Assembly (NCBI GenBank): GCA_035273665.1
Contig: DATEOW010000121.1
Coordinates: forward strand, 1-28,035
DNA: 28,035 bases
Source: DATEEW01 sp035273665
GTDB taxonomy: Bacteria; Pseudomonadota; Gammaproteobacteria; Burkholderiales; SG8-39
Direction of reading: 5' to 3'
Made by a program: the position numbers and the translations under genes
The notes under the pieces: generated by a model
Told to the model about the DNA's origin: nothing
Database searches by the model: none
The model's input: the letters and a program-made list of their open reading frames with translations, nothing else
Shown here: positions 1-5,577 of the stretch, piece after piece
Layout of the letters: each line of letters starts with the position of its first letter
Position numbering within the stretch: the first letter of the stretch is position 1

Positions 1-82
1 CGCTGCGATAGCGCTCGATCATGCCCGGGACTTGTTCACTCTGGTCCGGATGGACGATAAAAACGATTTCGTAATGACGCAT
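1..82 (-). CDS. rpsF: 30S ribosomal protein S6, N-terminal fragment
   Basis: Only the first 27 codons lie in the window; the gene runs off the left edge. The translation begins MRHYEIVFIVHPDQSEQVPG, the typical first beta strand of S6 with the conserved RHYEIVF/VHPDQSEQVPGMIERY pattern. S6 sits in the platform of the 30S subunit and pairs with S18. The start ATG (80-82) is preceded by GGAGA at good spacing. In this class rpsF is normally followed by priB, rpsR and rplI, but these would lie outside the window. It has its own promoter and a structured leader between it and rlmB. The family assignment is secure despite the short fragment. Confidence 0.93.
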   Translation of the reverse strand, partial: MRHYEIVFIVHPDQSEQVPGMIERYRS

Positions 83-101
83 GCATTCTCCTATGGGTAA
101 T

Positions 102-167
102 GCTGCTTACGATGCGAGTAAGGCAGCAAGGATGGTGTTGCCAGAACCCCGACTGGAAGCCAGCCGG
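102..167 (-). promoter_or_regulatory. Hairpin-rich rpsF leader, possible S6:S18 autoregulatory RNA
   Basis: Read on the - strand, the rpsF leader can form two hairpins. The first (149-167) pairs CCGGCTGG with CCAGTCGG around a 3-nt loop. The second (102-127) pairs GCTG-C-CTTAC with GTAAGCAGC, leaving a bulged C, and ends 15 nt before the GGAGA ribosome-binding site. Many bacteria control rpsF through an S6:S18-binding leader RNA, so this is a plausible place for one. I have not matched it to the published consensus; the structure is seen, the function is inferred. Confidence 0.35.
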
Positions 168-178
168 AAAAGCCCGCG

Positions 179-208
179 ATTATAGCGGCTTAGCTTAGGC
201 GGAGGCAA
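179..208 (-). promoter_or_regulatory. Predicted sigma70 promoter for rpsF
   Basis: On the - strand a perfect -10 TATAAT (179-184) lies 18 bp from a -35 TTGCCT (203-208, 4 of 6 consensus bases). Transcription would begin near position 172, leaving a leader of roughly 90 nt before the rpsF ATG. The -35 box begins 2 bases after the stop codon of the duplicated rlmB tail, so the promoter borders the duplication. Confidence 0.65.
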
Positions 209-209
209 G

Positions 210-334
210 TCACCTGCGGCGCCTTGCCTCGTACAGGCATATCCCGGCCGCAACGGAAACATTCAAGCTTTCGACTTGGCCGAAAATGGGGATGCGCACC
301 AGCAGATCGCAGCGCTCTCGGGTCAGGCGGCGCA
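210..334 (-). pseudogene. Duplicated 3' fragment of rlmB
   Basis: This piece encodes a second copy of the last ~37 residues of the adjacent RlmB (RRLTRERCDLLVRIP... to CLYEARRRR, stop TGA at 210-212), with one amino-acid change visible (Ile for Met in the RIPMFGQ stretch). It covers the third SPOUT knot motif but none of the rest of the enzyme, and no ribosome-binding site or sensible N-terminus precedes it. An open frame extends upstream to 437, but its first part is unrelated low-complexity sequence. I read it as a non-functional remnant. It may be the original gene end, displaced when a new tail was placed in front of it. Confidence 0.75.
224..334. repeat. Direct repeat copy A of rlmB 3' end
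   Basis: These 111 bp match positions 421-531 in the same orientation with an offset of 197 bp. I count only three mismatches (an A/C near 287, C/T near 304 and C/T near 324 relative to copy B). The 86 bp between the copies (335-420) are not repeated. The arrangement is a direct duplication or the product of recombination with a near-identical gene. Confidence 0.9.
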
Positions 335-403
335 ACTGCGAGCAGTAAGCAGGGCTCCCGCTTGCGGGATGCGCACGGCCGCGAGTCGGTTGCTTAGCCG
401 CAG

Positions 404-1138
404 CTATTGCCTTCGCCGCCTTGCCTCGTACAGGCATATCCCGGCCGCAACGGAAACATTCAAGCTTTCGACTTGGCCGAACATGGGGATGCGCACCAGT
501 AGATCGCAGCGCTCTCGGGTTAGGCGGCGCATCCCTTCACCTTCCGACCCCAATACCAAGGCCAGCGCCGGCGGTAGAGACGCGGCGTAGAGGTCTCCGG
601 TTGCCTCTTCCGCCATGCCGACCACCCAGATACTTCGCTCCTTCAGCTCGTCCAACGTCCGCGCAAGATTGGTCACCACGATATAGGGGACGCTTTCCGC
701 GGCGCCGCTCGCGACCTTCAGGACGGTCGCGGACAGGCCGGCGCTTTTGTCCTTCGGCGCGATGACGGCATGCGCACCGGCAGCATCCGCCACGCGCAGG
801 GCAGCGCCCAAATTATGTGGATCGGTGATGCTATCGAGCACGAGCAGCAAGGGCGGTTCTTTCAAGCTGTCGAGAACGTCGTCCAATCCGGTCTGCGGTT
901 GCAGCATCTTGGCGCGCGCAACGACACCTTGATGGCGCGATGTGCCGGCCATTCCCGTCAGGCGGTCCTCCGCCACTTGCATGATGCGAACTTTAAGGCG
1001 CTCTGCCGTGGCGAGAACGTCGCGCATCCGTGGATCCTTACGCGTGGGATCGACATAAATTTCGAAAATCGAACCGGGATCGTTCCGCAGCCGCGCCTGC
1101 AGCGCATGAAAGCCGTGAATGAAGCTGTCCGCGCTCAT
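404..1138 (-). CDS. rlmB: 23S rRNA (guanosine-2251-2'-O)-methyltransferase
   Basis: RlmB uses S-adenosylmethionine to methylate the 2'-O of G2251 in the P loop of 23S rRNA. The 244-residue product has the family length and layout: an N-terminal substrate-binding domain (about 1-80) with HGFHALQA near the start, then a SPOUT knot domain. Motif 1 is LDSITDPHNLGAALR (101-115), motif 2 LVLGSEGEGMRR (about 194-205), and motif 3 SLNVSVAAGICLYEARR (225-241) with the conserved Asn227. The start ATG overlaps the rnr stop as ATGA, so the two genes are probably translationally coupled. The closing 37 codons are duplicated downstream. The frame itself looks intact and functional. Confidence 0.96.
   Translation of the reverse strand: MSADSFIHGFHALQARLRNDPGSIFEIYVDPTRKDPRMRDVLATAERLKVRIMQVAEDRLTGMAGTSRHQGVVARAKMLQPQTGLDDVLDSLKEPPLLLVLDSITDPHNLGAALRVADAAGAHAVIAPKDKSAGLSATVLKVASGAAESVPYIVVTNLARTLDELKERSIWVVGMAEEATGDLYAASLPPALALVLGSEGEGMRRLTRERCDLLVRIPMFGQVESLNVSVAAGICLYEARRRRQ
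421..531. repeat. Direct repeat copy B, inside rlmB
   Basis: This is the copy used by the intact rlmB reading frame, covering codons of about R204 to R240. It matches 224-334 except at three positions. Just past it the live gene gains one residue (Gln) and stops at TAG (404-406). Confidence 0.9.
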
Positions 1139-3327
1139 TGCGGCTCCGACAAGACAAAATCGATACGAGTGGTTTCCAGCGATACGCGTACGACTTTGAC
1201 GCGTACACGGTCGCCGAGGCGGAAGGAACGCCCGCTGCGTTCGCCACGCATTTCGTGCAGCGCCGCGTCGAACTTGAAGTAGTCATTGCCCAGTTCGGAA
1301 ACATGCACGAGACCTTCGACATACACATCGTCCAACGCGACGAAGACGCCGAAGCTCGTGACCGCACTGATGCTGCCGTCAAATTCCTCGTTAATCTTAT
1401 CCTGCATGTAATAGCACTTCAGCCAGGCGACGACATCGCGCGTCGCGTCGTCTGCACGGCGTTCGGTCATCGAGCAATGCACCCCGAGTTCATGCCACTT
1501 GCCCGGCTTGTAGCGTTCGCCCGTCAGCACGCCTTTGATGGCGCGATGAATCAGTAGATCCGGGTAGCGGCGGATCGGCGAAGTAAAGTGTGTGTAGGCC
1601 TCGTAAGCAAGGCCGAAGTGGCCCTCGTTGTCGGGGCTGTAGACTGCTTGTTGCAGTGAGCGCAATAACACGGTCTGCAGGAGCTGCTTGTCCGGGCGCT
1701 CCTTGATTTGGGTGAGCAGCTTGGCGTAATGCTTGGCCGTCGGCTTTTCACCGCCTTCCAGATGAAAGCCGAAGCTCTTGAGGAATTCGCGCAGGCGCTC
1801 GAGCTTCTCCGGCGTCGGGCCTTCGTGCACGCGATACAGCGCAGGTTGTTCGTTCTTGATGAGGAAATCGGCCGTGCAGACGTTTGCGGCCAGCATGCAT
1901 TCCTCGATCAGCCGATGCGCATCATTGCGCGTCACCGGCACGATCTTCTCGATCTTGCCTTTGTCGTCGAAAATCATCTGCGTTTCAATTGTTTCGAAGT
2001 CTATGGCGCCGCGCTTGCCGCGCGCCTGCAGCAGCGCACGAAACACTTCGTCCAACACCTGCAATCGCGGATGAAGCGCCGCAGGTACAGACTCAACATC
2101 TGCTTCCAGCCCGTAGAGCAATTTGGCGACGCGCGTATAGGTCAGGCGCGCATGCGAGCGCATGACCGCGGGATAAAACTTGTAGGGACCGAGCTCACCT
2201 TTGGGCGATACGATCACCTCGCAGACCATGCAGAGCCGGTCTTCGTCCGGGTTGATGGAGCACAAGCCGTTGGACAATTTTTCCGGCAACATCGGAATCA
2301 CTCGTCGCGGGAAATAAACGGAGTTGCCCCGCTCACGCGCATCGATGTCGAGCGCATCGCCCGGTGTAACGTAGTAACTGACATCGGCAATCGCGACAAT
2401 CAGGCGAAAACCCTTGCCTTGTTTTTCGCAATACACCGCATCGTCGAAATCGCGCGCTGTTTCGCCATCAATCGTGACGAGCGGTAAGTCGCGTAAATCG
2501 ATGCGCCCTGCCCAATCGCTTTCGCGCACCGCCTTGGGCAGCTTGGCCGCATGACGCGTCGCCGCCGCAGAAAACTCATGCGGCAGGCTGTGTTTGCGCA
2601 AGGCGATTTCGATTTCCATACCGGGGTCGGCATAGTTGCCCAACACTTCCGTGACCTTGCCGATGGGTTGTGTGTGCTTGCCCGGCTGAACCGCCAACTC
2701 GACCGTGACGACCTGTCCCTCTTTGGCATCCTTGCTTGTGCCGGGCTCGATAAGGATGTCGTGTTGAATACGACGGTCGGATGCGATGAGGAACCACAAG
2801 CCATGTTCTTTGCGCAGTCGACCAACCACCTTTTGTTGCGCGCGCTCGAGCACTTCGACGATGTTGCCTTCGCGACGTCCGCGACGATCGAGCCCGCCTG
2901 GCCGCACCATGACACGGTCGCCATGCATGACTTGCTGCATTTCAGTCGGACTTAGAAAAAGATCCGCACCACCTTCATCCGGAATCAGGAAGCCGAAACC
3001 GTCCGGATGCGCTTCAACCTTGCCGCTGACCAGATCGAGTTTTTGTGCGACAAGAATCGCGCCTTTGCGATTGCGGAGGATTTGCCCATCGCGCTCCATC
3101 GCGCCCAGACGGCGCGTGAATCCTTCCGCTTCGGTCCGCTTGATACCAAGCAATTTCGCTAGGCGTGCCTCTTCCACTGGGACCGCTTCCTCTTCGAGGA
3201 TTTGCAGAATGAATTCGCGGCTTGGAATGGGATTTTCATAGCGGCCCGCTTCGCGGTCGCGATGCGGATCCCGGCTACGTTGCGCTTTGCTGCTTGGTTT
3301 TGCAGTTGTTTTTGCTTTTGCTTTCAT
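1135..3327 (-). CDS. rnr: Ribonuclease R (3'-5' exoribonuclease)
   Basis: RNase R degrades structured RNA from the 3' end and matures or turns over rRNA and mRNA. The 730-residue protein shows a basic N-terminus, a winged-helix segment (about 33-100), cold-shock OB folds (about 100-250, with HPDGFGFLIPDEGGADLFLS), the RNB catalytic domain beginning around 275 with the metal-binding RDFDDAV (292-298; Asp293, Asp295, Asp296), and a final S1 domain (about 649-728). It stops immediately after S1 (VLSEPQ), so it lacks the long Lys-rich tail of the ~813-residue E. coli enzyme; lysines are instead clustered at the N-terminus (MKAKAKTTAK). It is divergent from tRNA-Leu and overlaps rlmB by 4 bp. The synteny with rlmB supports the call. 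Confidence 0.97.
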   Translation of the reverse strand: MKAKAKTTAKPSSKAQRSRDPHRDREAGRYENPIPSREFILQILEEEAVPVEEARLAKLLGIKRTEAEGFTRRLGAMERDGQILRNRKGAILVAQKLDLVSGKVEAHPDGFGFLIPDEGGADLFLSPTEMQQVMHGDRVMVRPGGLDRRGRREGNIVEVLERAQQKVVGRLRKEHGLWFLIASDRRIQHDILIEPGTSKDAKEGQVVTVELAVQPGKHTQPIGKVTEVLGNYADPGMEIEIALRKHSLPHEFSAAATRHAAKLPKAVRESDWAGRIDLRDLPLVTIDGETARDFDDAVYCEKQGKGFRLIVAIADVSYYVTPGDALDIDARERGNSVYFPRRVIPMLPEKLSNGLCSINPDEDRLCMVCEVIVSPKGELGPYKFYPAVMRSHARLTYTRVAKLLYGLEADVESVPAALHPRLQVLDEVFRALLQARGKRGAIDFETIETQMIFDDKGKIEKIVPVTRNDAHRLIEECMLAANVCTADFLIKNEQPALYRVHEGPTPEKLERLREFLKSFGFHLEGGEKPTAKHYAKLLTQIKERPDKQLLQTVLLRSLQQAVYSPDNEGHFGLAYEAYTHFTSPIRRYPDLLIHRAIKGVLTGERYKPGKWHELGVHCSMTERRADDATRDVVAWLKCYYMQDKINEEFDGSISAVTSFGVFVALDDVYVEGLVHVSELGNDYFKFDAALHEMRGERSGRSFRLGDRVRVKVVRVSLETTRIDFVLSEPQ

Positions 3328-3355
3328 TGCTCATCAGTCTTGATTCATTTAAAAT
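3327..3355 (+). promoter_or_regulatory. Predicted promoter of tRNA-Leu
   Basis: A -10 TAAAAT (3350-3355) is separated by 17 bp from a weak -35 TTGCTC (3327-3332). Transcription would start about 6 nt before the tRNA. The -35 overlaps the rnr start codon, and the palindromic ATTTAAAAT could also serve as an AT-rich -10 for rnr in the opposite direction. Confidence 0.5.
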
Positions 3356-3367
3356 GCGCCCCTCCGC

Positions 3368-3454
3368 GCCGAGATGGCGGAATTGGTAGACGCACTAGGT
3401 TCAGGTCCTAGCGCCCGCAAGGGTGTGGAGGTTCGAGTCCTCTTCTCGGCACCA
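3368..3454 (+). tRNA. tRNA-Leu (anticodon CAG)
   Basis: The 87-nt gene folds as a class II tRNA. The acceptor stem pairs GCCGAGA (3368-3374) with TCTCGGC (3444-3450), followed by discriminator A and an encoded CCA (3452-3454). The anticodon stem CTAGG/CCTAG encloses TTCAGGT, giving anticodon CAG for CUG codons. The variable arm GCGCCCGCAAGGGTGT and the T arm GGTTCGAGTCC are present, as expected for leucine. It is the only + strand gene found, convergent with the phosphoribosyltransferase and divergent from rnr. Its last 18 nucleotides before the discriminator recur at 3592-3609. Confidence 0.97.
3433..3450 (+). repeat. tRNA-Leu 3'-end repeat, copy 1 (in the tRNA)
   Basis: TCGAGTCCTCTTCTCGGC, the T-arm/acceptor end of tRNA-Leu, is repeated exactly at 3592-3609 in the same orientation, 159 bp away. 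A direct repeat of a tRNA 3' end is the classical footprint of integrase-mediated insertion, but here it brackets only about 140 bp and no integrase gene. Confidence 0.85.
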
Positions 3455-3462
3455 CGATTATA

Positions 3463-3485
3463 GAAGCCCGCACGCTGCGGGCTTC
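3463..3485 (+). terminator. Intrinsic terminator after tRNA-Leu
   Basis: A perfect 10-bp GC-rich stem, GAAGCCCGCA (3463-3472) with TGCGGGCTTC (3476-3485), closes a 3-nt loop and is followed by GTAATTTAT. The T-run is short, so efficiency is uncertain, but placement 8 nt after the tRNA CCA fits a terminator. Confidence 0.7.
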
Positions 3486-3495
3486 GTAATTTATA

Positions 3496-3580
3496 GGTCC
3501 CGACAAGCAAGCAAACTGCTTTGCTTGCGTAGAGGACTCGAAGGGCGCGGCGTTGCGCAAAGCGCCGCTGCGCCGGGACC
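3496..3580. other. Foldable palindromic segment between tRNA-Leu and phosphoribosyltransferase
   Basis: An outer stem GGTCCCG (3496-3502) pairs with CGGGACC (3574-3580). Inside it lie a perfect 9-bp hairpin, GCAAGCAAA (3507-3515) with TTTGCTTGC (3520-3528), and a GCGGCG...CGCCGC hairpin around 3548-3567. No open reading frame with a credible start lies here. The density of nested inverted repeats suggests a structured RNA or a small palindromic element; I cannot say which. Confidence 0.5.
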
Positions 3581-3602
3581 GCAGAATGTGGTCGAGTCCT
3601 CT
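3531..3602. repeat. 72-bp segment with 11-bp inverted ends matching tRNA-Leu
   Basis: AGAGGACTCGA (3531-3541) and TCGAGTCCTCT (3592-3602) are exact reverse complements and bound a 72-bp GC-rich, self-complementary interior. The right end is also part of the repeated tRNA-Leu tail. This resembles a miniature palindromic element, but no target-site duplication is evident and no other copy is in the window. Confidence 0.5.
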
Positions 3603-3609
3603 TCTCGGC
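3592..3609 (+). repeat. tRNA-Leu 3'-end repeat, copy 2 (att-like)
   Basis: This is an exact 18-bp copy of the tRNA-Leu 3' end, not preceded by the remaining tRNA. It lies 10 bp from the stop codon of the phosphoribosyltransferase gene and is followed by a T-rich run (TATTTTTCT, 3612-3620). Together with an upstream GCGCCG it could also form the base of a stem (GCGCCG with CGGCGC). Confidence 0.85.
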
Positions 3610-3619
3610 GCTATTTTTC

Positions 3620-4123
3620 TCAGCCTGTTTTGTCCCCGTCCGGAGACCGTTCTACCAGCCCTTGCAGACTGCTCAAATCATAAGGTTCGTACGGCGGATG
3701 GATACGCGGATTGTTCGCGAGCAAAGCCGCGCGATAGTCCGGCGCCGCTGAACATGTGCCCTGCTGCCATAAAACCGCGCTGCGGATTTCGGTGATTGCA
3801 GGGTGGCGTTCGCGCAACGCAGATTTCACCGTTGCAAGCGTCGCGCCGCTTACCGCCACATCGTCGACCAGGAGGATAGCCCCTTTCAGGTCGTGCAACG
3901 CCGCGATCTGCCGCGAGAGCTGCGGCGTATCGCCCTCGCCATGTTGCGCAAGAACAATCGCCAGCGGCTTGCGATAGACGCGTGCGACGATGTCGCCGAC
4001 ACGCACGCCGCCGCGCGCGATACACACGATGTGATCGAACTCCCACTTGGAGCGATGGATCTCGGCAATCAGGCTTTCGATGGTGCGATGGTAATCGGAC
4101 CAGCTGAGAAAGAGATCCGGCAT
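3620..4123 (-). CDS. Phosphoribosyltransferase (type I, purine-related)
   Basis: The 167-residue cytosolic protein has the type I PRTase core. VCIARGGVRVGDIVAR (about 33-48) matches the pyrophosphate-binding loop region, and ILLVDDVAVSGATL (about 83-96) is the PRPP-binding motif with paired aspartates. Such enzymes transfer a base to PRPP or, in some cases, act as regulators. Substrate residues do not let me choose between hypoxanthine, guanine and xanthine. It lies downstream of purA on the same strand, with a 136-bp gap holding a perfect 14-bp hairpin, so a purine-salvage role is a reasonable inference. The ATG at 4121-4123 is the natural start. The 3' end sits next to the tRNA-Leu repeat, but the length is normal for this group. 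Confidence 0.85.
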   Translation of the reverse strand: MPDLFLSWSDYHRTIESLIAEIHRSKWEFDHIVCIARGGVRVGDIVARVYRKPLAIVLAQHGEGDTPQLSRQIAALHDLKGAILLVDDVAVSGATLATVKSALRERHPAITEIRSAVLWQQGTCSAAPDYRAALLANNPRIHPPYEPYDLSSLQGLVERSPDGDKTG

Positions 4124-4153
4124 GCTCTAAAGGCGCTCAGACCCGTGGCCCGC

Positions 4154-4183
4154 CGCTCGGTCGCGCAACTGCGCGACCGAGCG
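4154..4183 (-). promoter_or_regulatory. Perfect 14-bp hairpin between purA and the phosphoribosyltransferase
   Basis: CGCTCGGTCGCGCA (4154-4167) is exactly complementary to TGCGCGACCGAGCG (4170-4183) with only 2 nt between. There is no T-run on either side, so it is not a standard intrinsic terminator. It could stabilise the upstream purA mRNA end, tune expression of the downstream gene, or be a palindromic repeat. The structure is seen; the function is unknown. Confidence 0.6.
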
Positions 4184-4259
4184 CACCGTTGAACGATGTA
4201 GCCTGTGGTTTGGCTCGCCCATTCGCTTCGTCAAAAGGTGGCGACCCGGATCTCGGAGG

Positions 4260-5552
4260 CTATGCGTACGGATGACGGCGAAGAATTGTTTCATCGCGGT
4301 CCGGTCCGGTGGAAATCATGTCGATGGGAACGCCCACCGTCGCTTCCAGGCGATCAAGATAGACGCGCGCTGCGCGAGGCAGTTTCTCGAGCTCATTGAT
4401 GCCCACTGTGCTATCGCTCCAACCGGGCAAGGTCTCATAGACGGCCTCGCATCGTTCCACATCGTCCGCCCCGGCCGGGGGCAGTTCGATACTGCGTCCG
4501 TCGAGCTTGTAGCCGACGCAAAGCTTCACTTCGGGCAAACCATCCATCACATCGAGCTTCGTCACGCACAGACCTGAGAGGCCGTTGATTTGGGCCGAGC
4601 GTTTCATCGCCGCGGCATCGAACCATCCGCAACGTCGCGGCCGTCCCGTCACGGAACCGAACTCGTTTCCGCGTTTACGCAATGCTTCGCCCGTTGCATT
4701 TTCAAGTTCGGTGGGGAACGGACCCGCTCCTACGCGCGTGGCATACGCTTTCGTGATACCGAGTACGTAATGCAAGGTCTGCGGGCCGACCCCCGCACCT
4801 GCTGCCGCCGCACCTGCGACTGTATTGCTGGAGGTCACGTATGGATAAGTGCCGTGATCGATATCGAGCAGCGTGCCTTGCGCGCCTTCGAACAAAAGAC
4901 TCTTGCCCGCGCGATTGACCGCCTGCAACTCATTCGGAATATCTGCCAGCATGGGCTTCAGTCTTGCGGCGAAGCTCAAAGCCTGATCGCGCACTTGCGC
5001 GTAATCGACGGGTTCCGCTTTAAGCCAGTGTTGCAGCACGAAGTTGTGATAGTCCATCACTTCGCGCAGCTTCTCGGCGAAGCGTTGCGGCGAAAACAAA
5101 TCGTGCAGACGAATGGCGCGCCGTGCGACCTTGTCCTCATATGCGGGACCGATGCCTCGGCCCGTCGTGCCGATCTTGGCGTCGCCCTTGGCCGCTTCGC
5201 GCGCCTGATCCACGGCGACGTGGTAAGGAAGAATAAGCGTGCAGGCTTCGCTGATGCGGAGGCGTTCACAAACATTCACTCCGGCCTGTTCGAGTTCGCC
5301 GATTTCTTGGAATAGCGCTTCGGGTGAGAGCACGACACCGTTGCCGATATAGCAAGTGACATCGCTACGCAATACACCGGAAGGAATCAACCGCAAAATC
5401 GTTTTCTTGCCGCCGATCACAAGCGTGTGACCGGCGTTGTGGCCGCCCTGGAAACGCACCACGCCCTTGGCATGTTCGGTCAGCCAATCGACGACTTTGC
5501 CTTTGCCTTCATCACCCCATTGGGTCCCTACTACGACAACGTTCTTGACCAT
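4260..5552 (-). CDS. purA: Adenylosuccinate synthetase
   Basis: PurA joins IMP and aspartate using GTP to make adenylosuccinate, the first committed step to AMP. The 430-residue protein has the family length. Its N-terminal GTQWGDEGKGKVVDWLTE includes the GDEGKGK loop (12-18) with catalytic Asp13, and GGHNAGHT carries His41. Later motifs GTTGRGIGPAYEDK, FEGAQGTLLDIDHGTYP and the C-terminal STGPDRDETI are also present. I chose the ATG at 5550-5552 (MVKNVVVVG) because the open frame upstream to 5717 runs antiparallel to coding hisZ and has no family homology. The gene begins 25 bp after the hisZ stop, so the two are probably co-transcribed. A strong ribosome-binding site is not obvious. Confidence 0.97.
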   Translation of the reverse strand: MVKNVVVVGTQWGDEGKGKVVDWLTEHAKGVVRFQGGHNAGHTLVIGGKKTILRLIPSGVLRSDVTCYIGNGVVLSPEALFQEIGELEQAGVNVCERLRISEACTLILPYHVAVDQAREAAKGDAKIGTTGRGIGPAYEDKVARRAIRLHDLFSPQRFAEKLREVMDYHNFVLQHWLKAEPVDYAQVRDQALSFAARLKPMLADIPNELQAVNRAGKSLLFEGAQGTLLDIDHGTYPYVTSSNTVAGAAAAGAGVGPQTLHYVLGITKAYATRVGAGPFPTELENATGEALRKRGNEFGSVTGRPRRCGWFDAAAMKRSAQINGLSGLCVTKLDVMDGLPEVKLCVGYKLDGRSIELPPAGADDVERCEAVYETLPGWSDSTVGINELEKLPRAARVYLDRLEATVGVPIDMISTGPDRDETILRRHPYA

Positions 5553-5577
5553 GCTGATACGAGCGCTCGCCCGCGGG

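Noticed and set aside
1708..2487. Long + strand open frame opposite rnr, and similar long frames opposite purA, hflK, der and ispG
   Set aside because: These are antisense frames of GC-rich coding sequence. Their translations lack domains and the opposite strand carries clear conserved proteins.
3455..3619. Integrated island or prophage at tRNA-Leu
   Set aside because: The repeats bracket only about 140 bp with no integrase or cargo, so at most a scar or minimal element remains.
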